Shown: positions 45,336 through 56,389 of the stretch, piece by piece
Layout: each line of letters begins with the position of its first letter
Position numbering within the stretch: position 1 is the stretch's first letter
Assembly: GCA_003427395.1 (NCBI GenBank)
Contig: BFEA01000076.1
Span: 1,500,186 to 1,564,185 of the forward strand
Reading direction: 5' to 3'
Source of the DNA: Chara braunii
Taxonomy: Eukaryota; Streptophyta; Charophyceae; Charales; Characeae
DNA length: 64,000 nucleotides
Made by a program: the position numbers and the translations under genes
Notes under the pieces: generated by a model
The model's input: the letters and a program-made list of their open reading frames with translations, nothing else
Database searches by the model: none
Told to the model about the DNA's origin: nothing

Positions 45336-46300
45336 GTCACGGCGACCAAGTCCGCTAGGGGTTCTTCGTGGAAGAAGACGGACACAGATTATGTGATGGT
45401 GAAAAAGGACGGACAAAGGATCGATGGAGAAGAGGTCATACTCTCGCCATGGAAGCGCGGGGCAAGAAAGTTCAACAATAAAGAGCTCCTTGGACGATAT
45501 TAACACGGTGGAGCCTCTTAGACGCGCACTTAGGCAACCTACGCAGTGCTCGATACTCGAGTACTTGGCTGCTTCGAGGCCAACGCGGGACGAAATTCAA
45601 ATGATTACATGGAAGACACGCATCCCTCTGGGAGATGAAGTCCAAATGGTTTCTGCCTACTGTAGCAGTATCAGGGGTGAGTGTGAAGGCTGAGCGCGTA
45701 GCAACAGTGTTTCTGGACGATATGGAGGGCGTGCCTACGGACAAGTTTTACATCATAGGAAGTGGGACAATTGAGACTATCCTCAACAACGAGATAGTTC
45801 TCCAAGGAGTGATCGATAATGGCAGTGAAGCCGTCATTATAGACGAGGAGCTCGCTGTACGGTTAGGGTTGAATCTGGATAGGTCCTTCCTATTTGAGAT
45901 ATGGACAACTGACGAGAGGAAACAAAAGATTTTCGAAGTCTGTCACAAGGCAACTATTGAGGTTGAAGGATTGTGGACGCTGATGCCTGTCTTCGCTAAC
46001 AAGGACTGCAGCTCAGAGTTACTACTTGAACGGACGTGGTTGAGTCATGTTCGCGCTGTCACTATAGAATGATCAGACGACAGTCAGATGCTTTCTATAA
46101 AGCGTCCTGACGGAGGTCGGATCATGATAGAGACGGTGAAGCCTCGGGATCTGAGGAACAGGGCGGCCCTAGGTGCTGTTGGCACACATGGGGCCGCAAG
46201 TCGACCTCTTCCGCTAGTCGCTCGCTGCGATTCCGCGAAAAGAAGTACGGGACCCTACTCACGGAAGAAGAAGGGCGTAGAATGGAAGTGGAAGACTTAG
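45336..46300 (+). pseudogene. Element B protease region (broken)
   Basis: Follows gag in frame through a TGA at 45333-45335, shifts near 45490, and shifts again before the domain at 45635-46072. The active-site loop is seen as LQGVIDNGSEAVIIDEELA near 45815, with D-N-G-S for the usual D-T/S-G-S. The C-terminal landmark ELLLERTWLSHV corresponds to the conserved ILG.xWL of retroelement proteases with E for G. A TGA at 46070-46072 ends the frame. Inactive as it stands. Confidence 0.7.
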
Positions 46301-46551
46301 GGAATCGCGTGCTTGTGGATGGAAAATCTTATCCGAAGAGTGAGGATGAAAAATTCGGTTGGATGATTTCTGTGTCTTTTTTAGGGGCACAGCCTCGGGG
46401 CGACCGAAGAAACACAAGAGGGTAGCGCAAAAAGTAAAACCGGCGGCTGTGGCCAGAGAGCGGCCGACACTAGAAGGAATATCTGAGGAAGAGATCGCGA
46501 GGAAAATTAAAGAAAGAAAGAAAGAAGAGGGAGCCGCAACGGCTAACAGAA

Positions 46552-47403
46552 GTGAGGATAGCGGAGATGGACATAGGAGATGAAAATCTAACTGAACAAG
46601 AAAAAGAGCGCGTGCTGGAAGTCCTTAAGAATTGCGATAAAATCATAGCCTTTAGCGATGCGGAAATAGGAAGGATTGATCCTAGATACGCCAAACCTGC
46701 TAGGATCTATACGATCCCGCACACGCCGTGGAATGACGCAGGGTGGAAGTTCGCTCAGAAAGAAAAGGAGGAGGTGATCACCTTTCTCAAAGAGAAGATG
46801 GTTTCTCATGTGGCTGGACCATTTGACAACGCCTACGCGAATAGGTGGTTCTTTTTACGGAAGCTGAACGGGAAGATCCGGTGGATTCAAGATCTTCAGA
46901 AGATGAACGCGGTCACCATCCGCGATGTTGGACCCATTCCTCACGCAGATCTGCTAGCGGAGGGAGCGGCAGGCAGATCGATCTATTTTGTCTGCGATCT
47001 ATTTTTTGGTTACGACGAGATACCTTTAGACCCTAGGGATAAACATCTCACCTCTATGCACACACCGCTCAGATTAGTGCAGATGATGGTGGTGCCTATG
47101 GGATGAACCAATGTAATTGCCATCTTCCAGAAAACTATGGAAGTTGTTCTGAAAGACTTCATTTATGACAAAGTGGAAGTCTTTGTAGATGACTTCCCGA
47201 TAAAAGGGTCGGTCGAGAAGGACGAGACTCCTAGTGTTAGGAGATTTGTAGAGCAACACCTGACAAACATTTACGCCATTCTAGAGCAGCTAGACGATGC
47301 AAATTTAACGGTCAGTGGGATGAAAAGCAGCGGTTTCATCGATAAAGATTCTAGGGTTTATTTGCGACGCGAGAGGACGACGAGCATATCCTACAAAGCT
47401 TGA
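46552..47403 (+). pseudogene. pol: Element B reverse transcriptase (broken)
   Basis: RT domain with NAYANRWFFLRKLN, DLQKMNAVTIRDVGPIPHADL, a FVCDLFFGYDEIPL block supplying the first catalytic D, and PMG followed by TGA (47104-47106) exactly where the conserved W/L of the PMGWTN-type motif is expected. The frame continues as TNVIAIFQKTM and the catalytic FVDD box near 47188, stopping at 47401-47403. Closely parallel to RT of element A, so A and B belong to one lineage. Confidence 0.9.
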
Positions 47404-48049
47404 TAAACTCTTGAATTGGCCATCACGGCTGCATAGCGCCACCTAAGTTCGTCAGTTCCTAGGAGTCGTAGGCTACTGGCGAATCTTCATACTTGGATAC
47501 GCGGAGAAGGCTGAGCCGCTACGGATTCTCCTTCGAAAGACTGAACGGTTTTACTGGGATATTCTCAAGAAGTCGCCATGCTAACTCTCAAGGAGGAGTT
47601 TAAGGAAGGAGGACGGATCCCTAGGCGTACCATTCGTCGAGGATGAGACAAACAGGCCTTTCATAGTATCTACGGATGTCGGGTCATGTTCAGCCGGGGG
47701 ATTCCTTTCCCAGAAAGACGTTGAAGGGAAAAAGAGACCGGTAAGGTTCGAGAATCGGACGCTTAACACAGCGGAGCGTAACTACAGTTGATTGAAGAAG
47801 GAGGTGTTAGTCGCTCTACGATGCTTAGACGCATTCAGGCACTACATATATGGACAACAATTCATCTTACGAGTAGATCCTACGGTTGTTGCGTCAGTTT
47901 TACAAAAAAACTTCAGTCTGACAGATCCTACTATTGCGCGATGGCTAATTAGGATCCGACTCTTTGACTATACAGTCGAAAGGATTTCTAGAACTAAGAA
48001 TGCAGTCGCAGACGGAGTGTCCCGGATTCCGATTGACTCGGGGCGATGA
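47404..48049 (+). pseudogene. Element B connection and RNase H (broken)
   Basis: After a connection stretch with frame changes (FLGVVGYWRIF-like words near 47455), RNase H is readable from about 47620: FIVSTDVGS (D), KKEVLVALRCL (E), ILRVDPT (D) and VADGVSR (D), so all four catalytic acids are still present. An in-frame TGA lies at 47789-47791, directly before KKEVL. Ends at TGA 48047-48049. Confidence 0.75.
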
Positions 48050-48125
48050 ATAATTGCGGCAGCACCGACCATGACTGAGCCGAGGCAAGCGGATCGATTT
48101 CTGGTAACATTTTCGAAGGGAAGTA

Positions 48126-49320
48126 TCAGACGATTGGATTGCATCTGTCAGGTGAAGAGAGTCTAGATCCGGGGATCAGGAGACAAGCAGGGATGCCCCT
48201 ATGCGTAGTCTGTGATCCCGGAGAGAAACAGTCTATAGTAGCGGAACTCCATGATAGCGTAATTGGTGGACATAGGGGAGTGAAAAAGTACGTATGAGAA
48301 GGTGCGCAGGCTGTACTGGTGGGAAGGTCAGTACAAGGACGTCGAGAGGTACTGCATGACCTGCAAGAAATGTCAGAAAACAACTCTGGTGAGGTACAAA
48401 GAGCCTCTTCACCCTTCTTATCCTACTAGACCAGGGGAGAAAGTATATATTGATTTAGTAAAGACGCCGAAGCGGGTAGGCAATATGAACTATGTGGTAA
48501 ACATCAGGGATGATTTCACAGGGTTTGTGGATGGTAAACCCATCAGAACAAAGTCGGCCAAGGAAGTCAAAAACTTTGTCCTAGAATACATGTCTAGGTA
48601 TGGTTGGGTTACTTGTCTAGGTATGATTGCGTTACCTGTCTAGGATTGTGATGGATAGAGGTGCAAAGTTTTTTGCGGACGAAGTTCAAAATGTGTTCAA
48701 AAAGGCAGAAGCGAGGGTCTCGATAGCCACTGCCTATCACCCTCAGTCCAACTCACCGGTAGAAAGAGGCCATCAGTCTTTGATAGCGTCCCTATCCAAG
48801 TGGTGTAGAGGTAAAAGCAATGACTGACCGTGATACTTTCGATATGCGATATGGGCGGACAATGTCACGATCCGGGCTAGCACAAGTTACCCGCCTTACA
48901 CTCTATGGTTTGGAAGGCATTGCCCTCTGCCCATAGAGTTCCATGTCGACAGCTGGACTACCGTTAACTGGGCAGACAGTATATCGCGAGAGGATCTCCT
49001 GGCAGCTCGAACGAGACAGATAGCCTACGGATTAGAAAACAATTTTATGACAGCAGCTGATTGATTAGCGATAGAGAGAGAGAAAGGGAAAGAAAGATGG
49101 GATAAAAATATCAGGATTAGAAAAGACAGGATAAGTGTAGGCGATATGGTACTTCTCTACGACGCGGCTTTGGAGAGGACATGGTCAGGGAAACTAGCGA
49201 ATAGATGGATAGGGCCCTTTCACGTGGTCGAGGCGCTCAACTGGGGAGCCTATATGATAGCTGAATTGGGTGGATCTAAGTGGAGAGATCCTGTGGGTGG
49301 CTAGACTGAAGTTGTTTAGG
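48126..49320 (+). pseudogene. int: Element B integrase (broken)
   Basis: The HHCC domain is split over two frames: LHDSVIGGHRG supplies the two H near 48250 and CMTCKKC the two C near 48355. Catalytic core: YIDLVK (D, about 48449), VMDRGAKF (D, about 48650) and SPVERGHQ (E, about 48757). The core is frameshifted by a 23-bp tandem duplication at 48591-48636. After a TGA the C-terminal domain is readable near 49135-49260, with WSGKLANRWIGPFHVV holding an intact GPF module. No chromodomain. Confidence 0.8.
48591..48636 (+). repeat. 23-bp tandem duplication inside integrase B
   Basis: TGTCTAGGTATGGTTGGGTT plus act at 48591-48613 is repeated with three changes at 48614-48636, and TGTCTAGG begins again at 48637. 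The extra 23 bp shift the integrase frame between the two catalytic aspartates. Confidence 0.9.
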
Positions 49321-51831
49321 CCAAGGAGACCTCCGAACCCTACGCAACATTTTCAGATCCCAAGGGAAAGGGGAAGGCCAAAGTGACGGTTTGAGGTAGG
49401 AGAGAGTTCAACAAAGAGGAAGAGAGTAGAGAGCCGAAAAGTGAGGGGTTTGACGCTAGGGAAGAAAAAGAAATGGCTTTTCCTACTCAGGAGGCCAAAA
49501 CGGAGGGTCCGCATCCGACATAGTAGTGTGCCGAAATCACTTTCATCTCTACAAAGAAAGAGGCAGAGAAACGCTCCTCCGCCCATACCTAAGCAACCGA
49601 GACATAGGACGGGCGGAAAGCAACTTCTCAGTCCTAGGATCCCCAGTAAACCTAAACGTTAAACAGTTAAGCGTCGGCATGGGCGACGCATACGGGCGTT
49701 AACTTTGAAACTAGTACGTTTCCTCTGACCGATACGACATTATCTCGACGGGGATGTCGAGAAGAGGTCCGAGCTTACTGTCGGGCGGCCGCAGACCGGT
49801 CGGCCACCCGACATACAGGAGATTCGTCCCTCAACTGAATGAACGGTTAAGTTTTGACGACTACTCTTGTCAAAGTTGTTCGGGAAAATTAAGGGTCCTC
49901 ACTGGGACTTAAAAATCCCCTGCATCAACTGCAGAAACTAACATTTGAAATTAATAAGGTGGACGGCTACCCTTGTTGCGCATAACACCTCCTTATTTCA
50001 TCTGTTCAGAGGCTGTCTCAAAGTCCGGCGGTCATGAGTCAAGGTTATGATAGCAACCCTTCGCGCGGTACCATCTGCGATGGCCAATTGATGGGGAGTG
50101 AGGCCTCTATTTTCATTTAATCTAATAAAGAAATTAAAAATAAATAAAATAATTAAAAATGATAAAAAGAAAGGAAACTAATTATTATTTTATTATTTAA
50201 TTCATTTTTATCAGATTTTATCCTTGATGAATTTTAGCTGAAATTTATTTATTTACCCTCACTCCACCGATTCATACGGGTTTTTGATATTTATAACCCC
50301 TCGCTCGATTTTGCTCGATTTCTCTGATTATTACCCTCGCTATATCCCGGATGTTATTGAGTGAGCAGGAGCAGTTTTCTGGTTACGGCGGCATGGTTGA
50401 GGCGGTACGGTCACCGACTCACCGGTACATCAACGGTACAGGCACGGTACTTGTGCTGGTGGGCACGGCATTTGGTTCGTGATTCAGTACTATTATTTTC
50501 AGTATGGTCATTGTTGCGCTATTGGAGAGGCTCATGGTGGTCCGGAACCATTCCTTTTGGTACAAATACTGGTTTGGTGATTGTTGGCTACTATTCTGGT
50601 ATAGTCACTTGCTCGATACTGGAACGACGCTTGTGCTGCTTGGTACGGTATCCGACCTAGTCTGGGACCACTCCGGCCTAGTCCTCTCTGACGGTATTGA
50701 TTTAACAGTGTCCTGCTGCAGATTCGGCACGATCATTATCTCGATATGGACACAGGATCAGAATGACATCTCGGTGCGGGGACTGGTTCGGGTTGGCTTG
50801 GTTACCAACTTGGCACTGCTACGTTGATATGGATACTGGTTCGGTACAGGCTCAGTACGACTCATCTGCTTACGGTAATGAATCCAACGGAATGGACAGC
50901 ATGGTTACGATGGTCCGAGGAAAATTGTCTGTCTACCGCGCTTAATACAACAATATTGGTTCTTGGTTGTGATTACTACATTTCCGGTATGGTAACTAAT
51001 TTGGCGCCGCTGACCCTGGCAACGGTGCTTGATCGGGCATCATACGTTTTGGATGTCACGACCGCCTTAATGCTCCAAGATATTTCCTTTTACTTTTGCA
51101 TGGACGACGCCCTGTTGGGCTTTACTCGCTAATCTGAGCGTCGGCGCCACTGCATTTGCGCAGGCCCTTCAGGCCTGGTTCCGTGGCCTTTCCGGGCCAA
51201 GTCCGGTGTTGCTAAAGGCCGTTACCTGTCGTTGGTCGGATATAGTCTAGGCCAACAAGACAGAAGGGGACTCAGACGGAGGGGGGCAGGATCCAGGAAT
51301 GTACCAAGCGTACTCAGCCCACGCTCGGAGGATGAGCAAAGAAGGGGACATGCGAGTTGGGTGTATGCCGCGGCTCCGAAACTTTCACTGGTGGGACTCG
51401 TGGGATCGTGGAAGAGAGTTTTGGCTCGCTCGATGTGCACGATGACGCTCATCGCGTTTTCTCGTCGGTGATCCTGCTCACTGAGTGATTGAGAATGACG
51501 CGCTGAGAGGAGATGACGCTAAAGGAAAGAAAAGCATTGACGAATGTGACGTTGATGCCACTTGATGGGGGCTGGTGGAAATGTTCTCGTGTCTGTTTCC
51601 CAAACGCCGAACACATTAGCAAAATCGGTGTGAGAGTGCTGGAGTGGAGGAAGAGAAGTTAGGAAGAGATGGAGTGAATCATTGAGAGTGAGAGGGAACG
51701 AGTCAGCTATCGGAGGGAAAGAGAAAAAGGATGATCAATAGCGGAAGAAGATCAGGAGAAATAAGAACAAAGTGAAGGAGGAGAAGGGGGAGGTCAGTGA
51801 AGGTGAGATCTAAGCGAAGAAGATCATCGGA
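49321..51831 (+). other. Post-pol region of element B and unassigned DNA
   Basis: The first 350 bp continue basic, proline-rich frames that may be the pol tail. From about 49765 (CTGTCGGGCGGCCGC after a purine-rich stretch) a 3' LTR is possible but no second copy exists in the window. 50360-51130 is rich in GGTACGG/GGTTCGG words without a credible gene. 51480-51830 is A/G-rich. Confidence 0.35.
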
Positions 51832-51969
51832 CTCCTGGACTGGTTCGCGGTTACATTCGCTGGTCCGTCTGAATCGAGTCCTAGACTGATTCCCGGTTAC
51901 GCTCGCTGGACCGAGTGAATCGACTCCTGGACTGACTCACGGTTACATTCGTTGATCGGTGTGAATCGA
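51832..51969 (+). repeat. 46-bp minisatellite, three full copies
   Basis: Units at 51832, 51878 and 51924, each CTCCTGGACTG..TC.CGGTTAC then .TTCGCTGG.C.....GAATCGA. Diverged partial copies continue to about 52090 and reappear at 53605-53700. Confidence 0.9.
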
Positions 51970-52873
51970 GCCCTGAACTAGGTTGCGGTTTCATCCGCTG
52001 ATCAAGCCTTGGGTTAGCTCGCGGTCTCTACGCGAGTAGAGCCTTGGATAATGGCTCGAGACCATTCTCGCTATCCATCTGAACCGAGCCCTTAGCTCGA
52101 AGTTGCTCTCTTGGATCACTTGAAATCATGATGCTCTGCTAATCTGGAGCAAGCCACATGGAGTTGTGCCAATGAGTTCCGCTAATGGGTGCGCTGCTCT
52201 AAACTTTGGAGTTTTGGAGCCTTAGTACACCTAAGTCTGCCGGACGTATCCAGCGAGAATCAAGAGAAGAACCATTGAAAGTTGGGCATATGTCAGAAAA
52301 GGCCGGAAACGCACGGGTATCAGTTGCGTCGTGATGGACGGGAAAACCAAAACATTCAGCCAAGAGTGGGCACCCTGACTGAGGAGAAGATGAGGACGCT
52401 GTGAAAGCCTGATGATTCAACAAACGGGCAGGTGAGACTCATGGTGACGAGCTGAGAATCTGATAGGCGAAACTCACGCTGATGATCCGACAATTGGGTG
52501 GATGCAACTCTGATAGAATTAGACGAGCATGAGACGATGAACATGAGCCCGGTGATTGCCACAATGACTATCACTTTTTCACAACATCAAGAGGTAATTA
52601 CTCCCTCGCTCTCCTCGTTTCCCTTCATAAAATCGATGACAGTGAGCGGCCACCCTCAGATCACTCAACATCAAGGGCAGACTCAGTGAATTGGCCCGCT
52701 ACCTACTCTTGATCAGATCATTTGACATCAAGGGTTGATTCAACAAGTTGTTTCGCTGTTTGCTCTCAAACAGTTCACTTGACGATAAGGGCTAAATTAA
52801 CAAATCGGCTTGTTGCTCACGCTCGACCAGTCCACTGGATGTTGAGGATCGAGCCTGTGAATTGACTGATTCA

Positions 52874-52911
<38 letters not shown>

Positions 52912-53360
52912 GGGGAGTGTGCTTCTGAGTCACTCCGAGCAGGTACAATAAGCGGACTGATGGTTTCCACATGAGTAAACGAGTGTGTGTGATCAGATCT
53001 TTTGGGCCGGAAGCAGACCTTCTGATACGCTCAGAATAAGTTCCGTCGTTGCGCCCCTATTTCACTCCAAATGGCATTAAACATTTCCTTCAGTTCCCCC
53101 CTTGAACGATTAATTATTTAGTAACCTTTAATTTGTAAACTATAACAAACTGGGTGAGACACCGGTGAAGCATGGGGGGGAAACAATGAAGAAGTGAGTG
53201 TGCAAGCGGCGAAGGGTGAGTGGGCAGGCGGATGAGAACAACACGGGCGCGAAGGACTGAAAGAGTGGAAGTGAGGGAGACAGAGACAACGCTTAGGAGG
53301 GAGGAGAAATGAAGAGATTAGAGGGGGAAGAAGGTTGGGGAAGCAAACAAGAGGGAGAAT
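51970..53360 (+). other. Unassigned stretch with poly(G)
   Basis: No gene recognised. 52660-52860 has loose repeats of cactcaacatcaagggc-type words. The G34 run sits at 52877-52910. 53160-53360 is A/G-rich. Confidence 0.35.
52877..52910 (+). repeat. Uninterrupted poly(G), 34 bases
   Basis: Thirty-four consecutive G followed by AGGGGAG. Length may reflect sequencing or assembly error. Confidence 0.9.
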
Positions 53361-53604
53361 GGATGGAGGATTAATTTTATCTTATAATTTAGTTGACTCA
53401 CAGCTGTGAATTGAGCTTAGTTATGGCTTTCGGTTACTGCTGCCGAACACTGTGAATCAGGTCCTGTTTTGGCACTGTGAATGGATGGAGGATTAATTTT
53501 ATCTTATAATTCAGTTGACTCGCAGCCGTGAATTGAGCTTAGTTATGGCTTTCAGTTACTGCTGCTGAACACCATGAATCAGGTCCTGTTTTGGCACTGT
53601 GAAT
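53361..53604 (+). repeat. 122-bp tandem duplication
   Basis: GGATGGAGGATTAATTTTAT through TTTTGGCACTGTGAAT occurs at 53361-53482 and 53483-53604 with several transitions. Part of the unit (cggttactgctgc..gaatca) belongs to the 46-bp minisatellite family. Confidence 0.9.
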
Positions 53605-54372
53605 CGAGCCCTCTTCGGCCCGCGGTTACTGTCACTCATAGAGTTGAGCCCCGGGTTGGCTCCAGGCTACTCTCCTAGGCCACTTGAATCGGGCCTTGAC
53701 CGACAGACACGTGGACTAGACAGTGGACACTTGAAACCACGACATTGGGTTGAAAACGTGAACGGGTCGCTCAGGACTGAATTATAATGATCAGGTGCTG
53801 CTGAACTTGAGTGAACCACTTGAATTGAGTTGTTGTGTAGGTGTGCTGTCATCTGGGACTAAGGCGTTTACTGACTGCTTGTCCTGGTTGCATTTGGATT
53901 GTGTGTTGGCTGGCTGGCACGTGAGTAAACAAGACTGAGAATAATATTATATTTCTTTTTTTTTTTTCTTTTTCCCCCCTCCCTTCTCCTTGTTTCCTTT
54001 TAGAATAGTGCAGCGAAACAATTCAGATTGAGGGGGGGGTAAAGGAAGGAGAAGAGAGAGTTAAGTGGTGGGTGGTTCCAAGTCTGACTATAGGCCTATT
54101 TGAGAAACAGAAGCATTTATCTGAACAAAAAGAAAAAGGGAAAGATTTATCATTTCCCCTCGCTCCGAGAAAGGTTATAAAGTTCATTATTGAGTGGGGG
54201 TGTGACCGGCTGCACAAACCCCTAGAACCTTGCTGATCGCTGAGGACCTCTGAAGCGGGCGCAGCGAGTGACAGACGCTGTTGCCCTTGGCTTCAGCGAA
54301 CAGTAGGCGACTCCTCCCCGGGTTTCCTCATACCGTGGCCCAATCTAACTCAACTACATGCCCTTTCCACCT
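53605..54372 (+). other. Unassigned stretch
   Basis: Begins with diverged 46-bp minisatellite copies (to about 53700) and then has no recognisable feature apart from a T-rich tract at 53951-53978. Confidence 0.35.
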
Positions 54373-54400
54373 CCCCCCCCCCCCCCCCCCCCCCCCCCCC
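54373..54400 (+). repeat. Uninterrupted poly(C), 28 bases
   Basis: Twenty-eight consecutive C, 1.5 kb from the poly(G) run and of opposite orientation. Length uncertain. Confidence 0.9.
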
Positions 54401-54409
54401 AACACACAC

Positions 54410-54845
54410 GATCAAGTGTGGTATCTGCTTCAATCAGGGGAGGTGAGTTGTTATACATGCAACTGAAGGTGTCAGAATAGAGGGGGAGGAAGCCACAAAA
54501 ATAATCAGGCAGTATATCCTAGATGAACTCAGGGCACAGTGGCAACAAGTGAAAGCACAACTAGATCCATTTCATATGAAAAAGGACATAACATGGGTCA
54601 TCAAGTAATTCTCAGAGGAATGGTTGGGGACTGATAGAGGGGACAAGATAGCCTACATTCGATGGGAAGGAGGTCAGGCACCGGTTTTTGGTCATGAGGA
54701 GGTCAAAAGAGACTATTTTATCTGCTTTAACGATTGGACTAAGGTAGACGCTGCAGTTCCTCTGAGACCTTCGGCGGACTTCCCTGACCCCTTCCCCCCT
54801 CATGGGCTCTCCATCGTGGCTCTACAATGGTATGGTGCAGCTTAA
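54410..54845 (+). pseudogene. Degenerate coding fragment, family unknown
   Basis: Frames VWYLLQSGEVSCYTCN, then (shift near 54460) IEGEEATKIIRQYILDEL and DPFHMKKDITWVIK, then after TAA 54607-54609 FSEEWLGTDRGDKIAYIRW up to LQWYGAA at 54845, read as one decayed protein. Composition and continuity look coding, but no family is recognised. CYTC could be half of a zinc knuckle. The 3' end is part of the 98-bp duplication. Confidence 0.4.
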
Positions 54846-54999
54846 GAGCTGGTTAAAGAGCAGCCTAAGAGCAACAGGTCAAATTGGTGAGACAACAAAG
54901 CGGGCTCTCCATGGTGGATCTACAGTGGTATGGTGCAGCTTAAGAGCTGGTTAAAGAGCAGCCTAAGAGCAACATGCCAACTTGGTGAGATAGCAAAGT
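54804..54999 (+). repeat. 98-bp tandem duplication
   Basis: GGGCTCTCCATCGTGGCTCT through the tggtgaga.a.caaag end occurs at 54804-54901 and 54902-54999 with a handful of substitutions. Confidence 0.9.
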
Positions 55000-55302
55000 C
55001 GGCAACAACGCCCGGAAATCCCCGGATCTTGGGGCAACAATGTTGATAGGATAACGCTTTTCCTCACTATAGACTTAAAACCCCAGGGATTAGAATAAGC
55101 AATGCTTAGTAAAGGGAGGGATGGACGGAAGGGGACTGCGGTTGGTAGGGGGAGGGAGGAAATAGCAGGTAGCAGCAGAAATCTGCCACTGAGTTCAAGG
55201 TGAAGGGATCCCCCCTCCTTCCTCTATCCTGCTCAGTCAATCCCCTGGGCCCCAGGGTAATCAATGCTGACAGGAACCCCCCTCGAGCATTTTTGATTCT
55301 TT

Positions 55303-56349
55303 TGCAATGAACCCAGATCGTGAAGACAGTCGTCAACAATACAAGTCCAGAAGAATGTCAACCAGCTGATAATTACCAATAGTCAAAATCGTGTCCAGAC
55401 AGAATGAGACGAGATAATCATACACAGACGAAGAAGAGAGGAGGGAGATTAGACAAAGGAGAGGAAATAAATACGAGGCCCACTCCTGCTTCGGGCTCAC
55501 TCCTCAATCACCACCTCAATAATCACTAGTCTGAACGAGTATCTGAAGTAACCTCAATGTGCCACGTGGCACGTCTAATCAGTCCCTCATCAATGCCAGA
55601 GCAATGTTGACATGAAGACAACCAGGTACTTATCCACGATCTCTCCACAGTCCCGATCTCCTCCCGAATGACGATAATCAGAACATCAATACAAGTCACG
55701 TAGCTTCGCTTCGTCAGCAAACAGAAGAACACATGGCAGCAGCCACGTCAGCCAATGATACCCGTGGCAACAGCCACATCAGCGACAGCGCATGGCAGCT
55801 GCTACGTCAGCATGCCAAGAAGACAGGTGCAAGCCAACCACCATATCGGACCAGCAGCGCCTCGCCGAATCACAATGCCAGTGTCGCAGTGTCGAGCCAA
55901 TGTCGCAGCGTCGAGCCAGCGTTGAAGTCAACGCGTGAAGTCAGCATCAACGCAAGACAGAATGAATGTCAAAGCCAGGGAGGTCAACGCTTACGTAGCG
56001 TTGACTCGAGGTCTGGGCCCCAGATATTGCAGCCTTTAGCCGTCCAGATCTTGATGCAAACGAAGGTCCAGATTGGCCTGAAACTGAATTCCCTTCGGCC
56101 TGGATGCTTGTCTGGGTACCTGCGCACAAGTGAGTGTATCCAACCAAGGGTCTGGGCGCGATACCTTTGACTCTACAGTTGACTTTGACTCTTGACATTC
56201 TTGGGTGCAGCGTTTGGTCACACAGCCAAATGTGACAGACTCAGGCCTGGGCGTGACCTAGTTACACAACCCAGCGCAGACCAACTTTGGTCTACGTTGC
56301 CTGGGGTTGAGTTTTGGGCCCCAGACTACTTCAGAATAGGATTATTGCA
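55303..56349 (-). repeat. 3' LTR of element C
   Basis: Aligns end to end with 62821-63870 with scattered substitutions. In element orientation it starts TGCAATAATCC and ends TCATTGCA. A TATTTATTT box (minus strand of 55465-55473) would give a U3 of about 880 bp. A GTGCCACGTGGCAC palindrome with a G-box core lies at 55559-55572 and a CCACGTCA at 55743-55750. Confidence 0.93.
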
Positions 56350-56389
56350 TTCCTGCCGGCCCATTTTCGAGTTCCACCGCAGAAATTCT

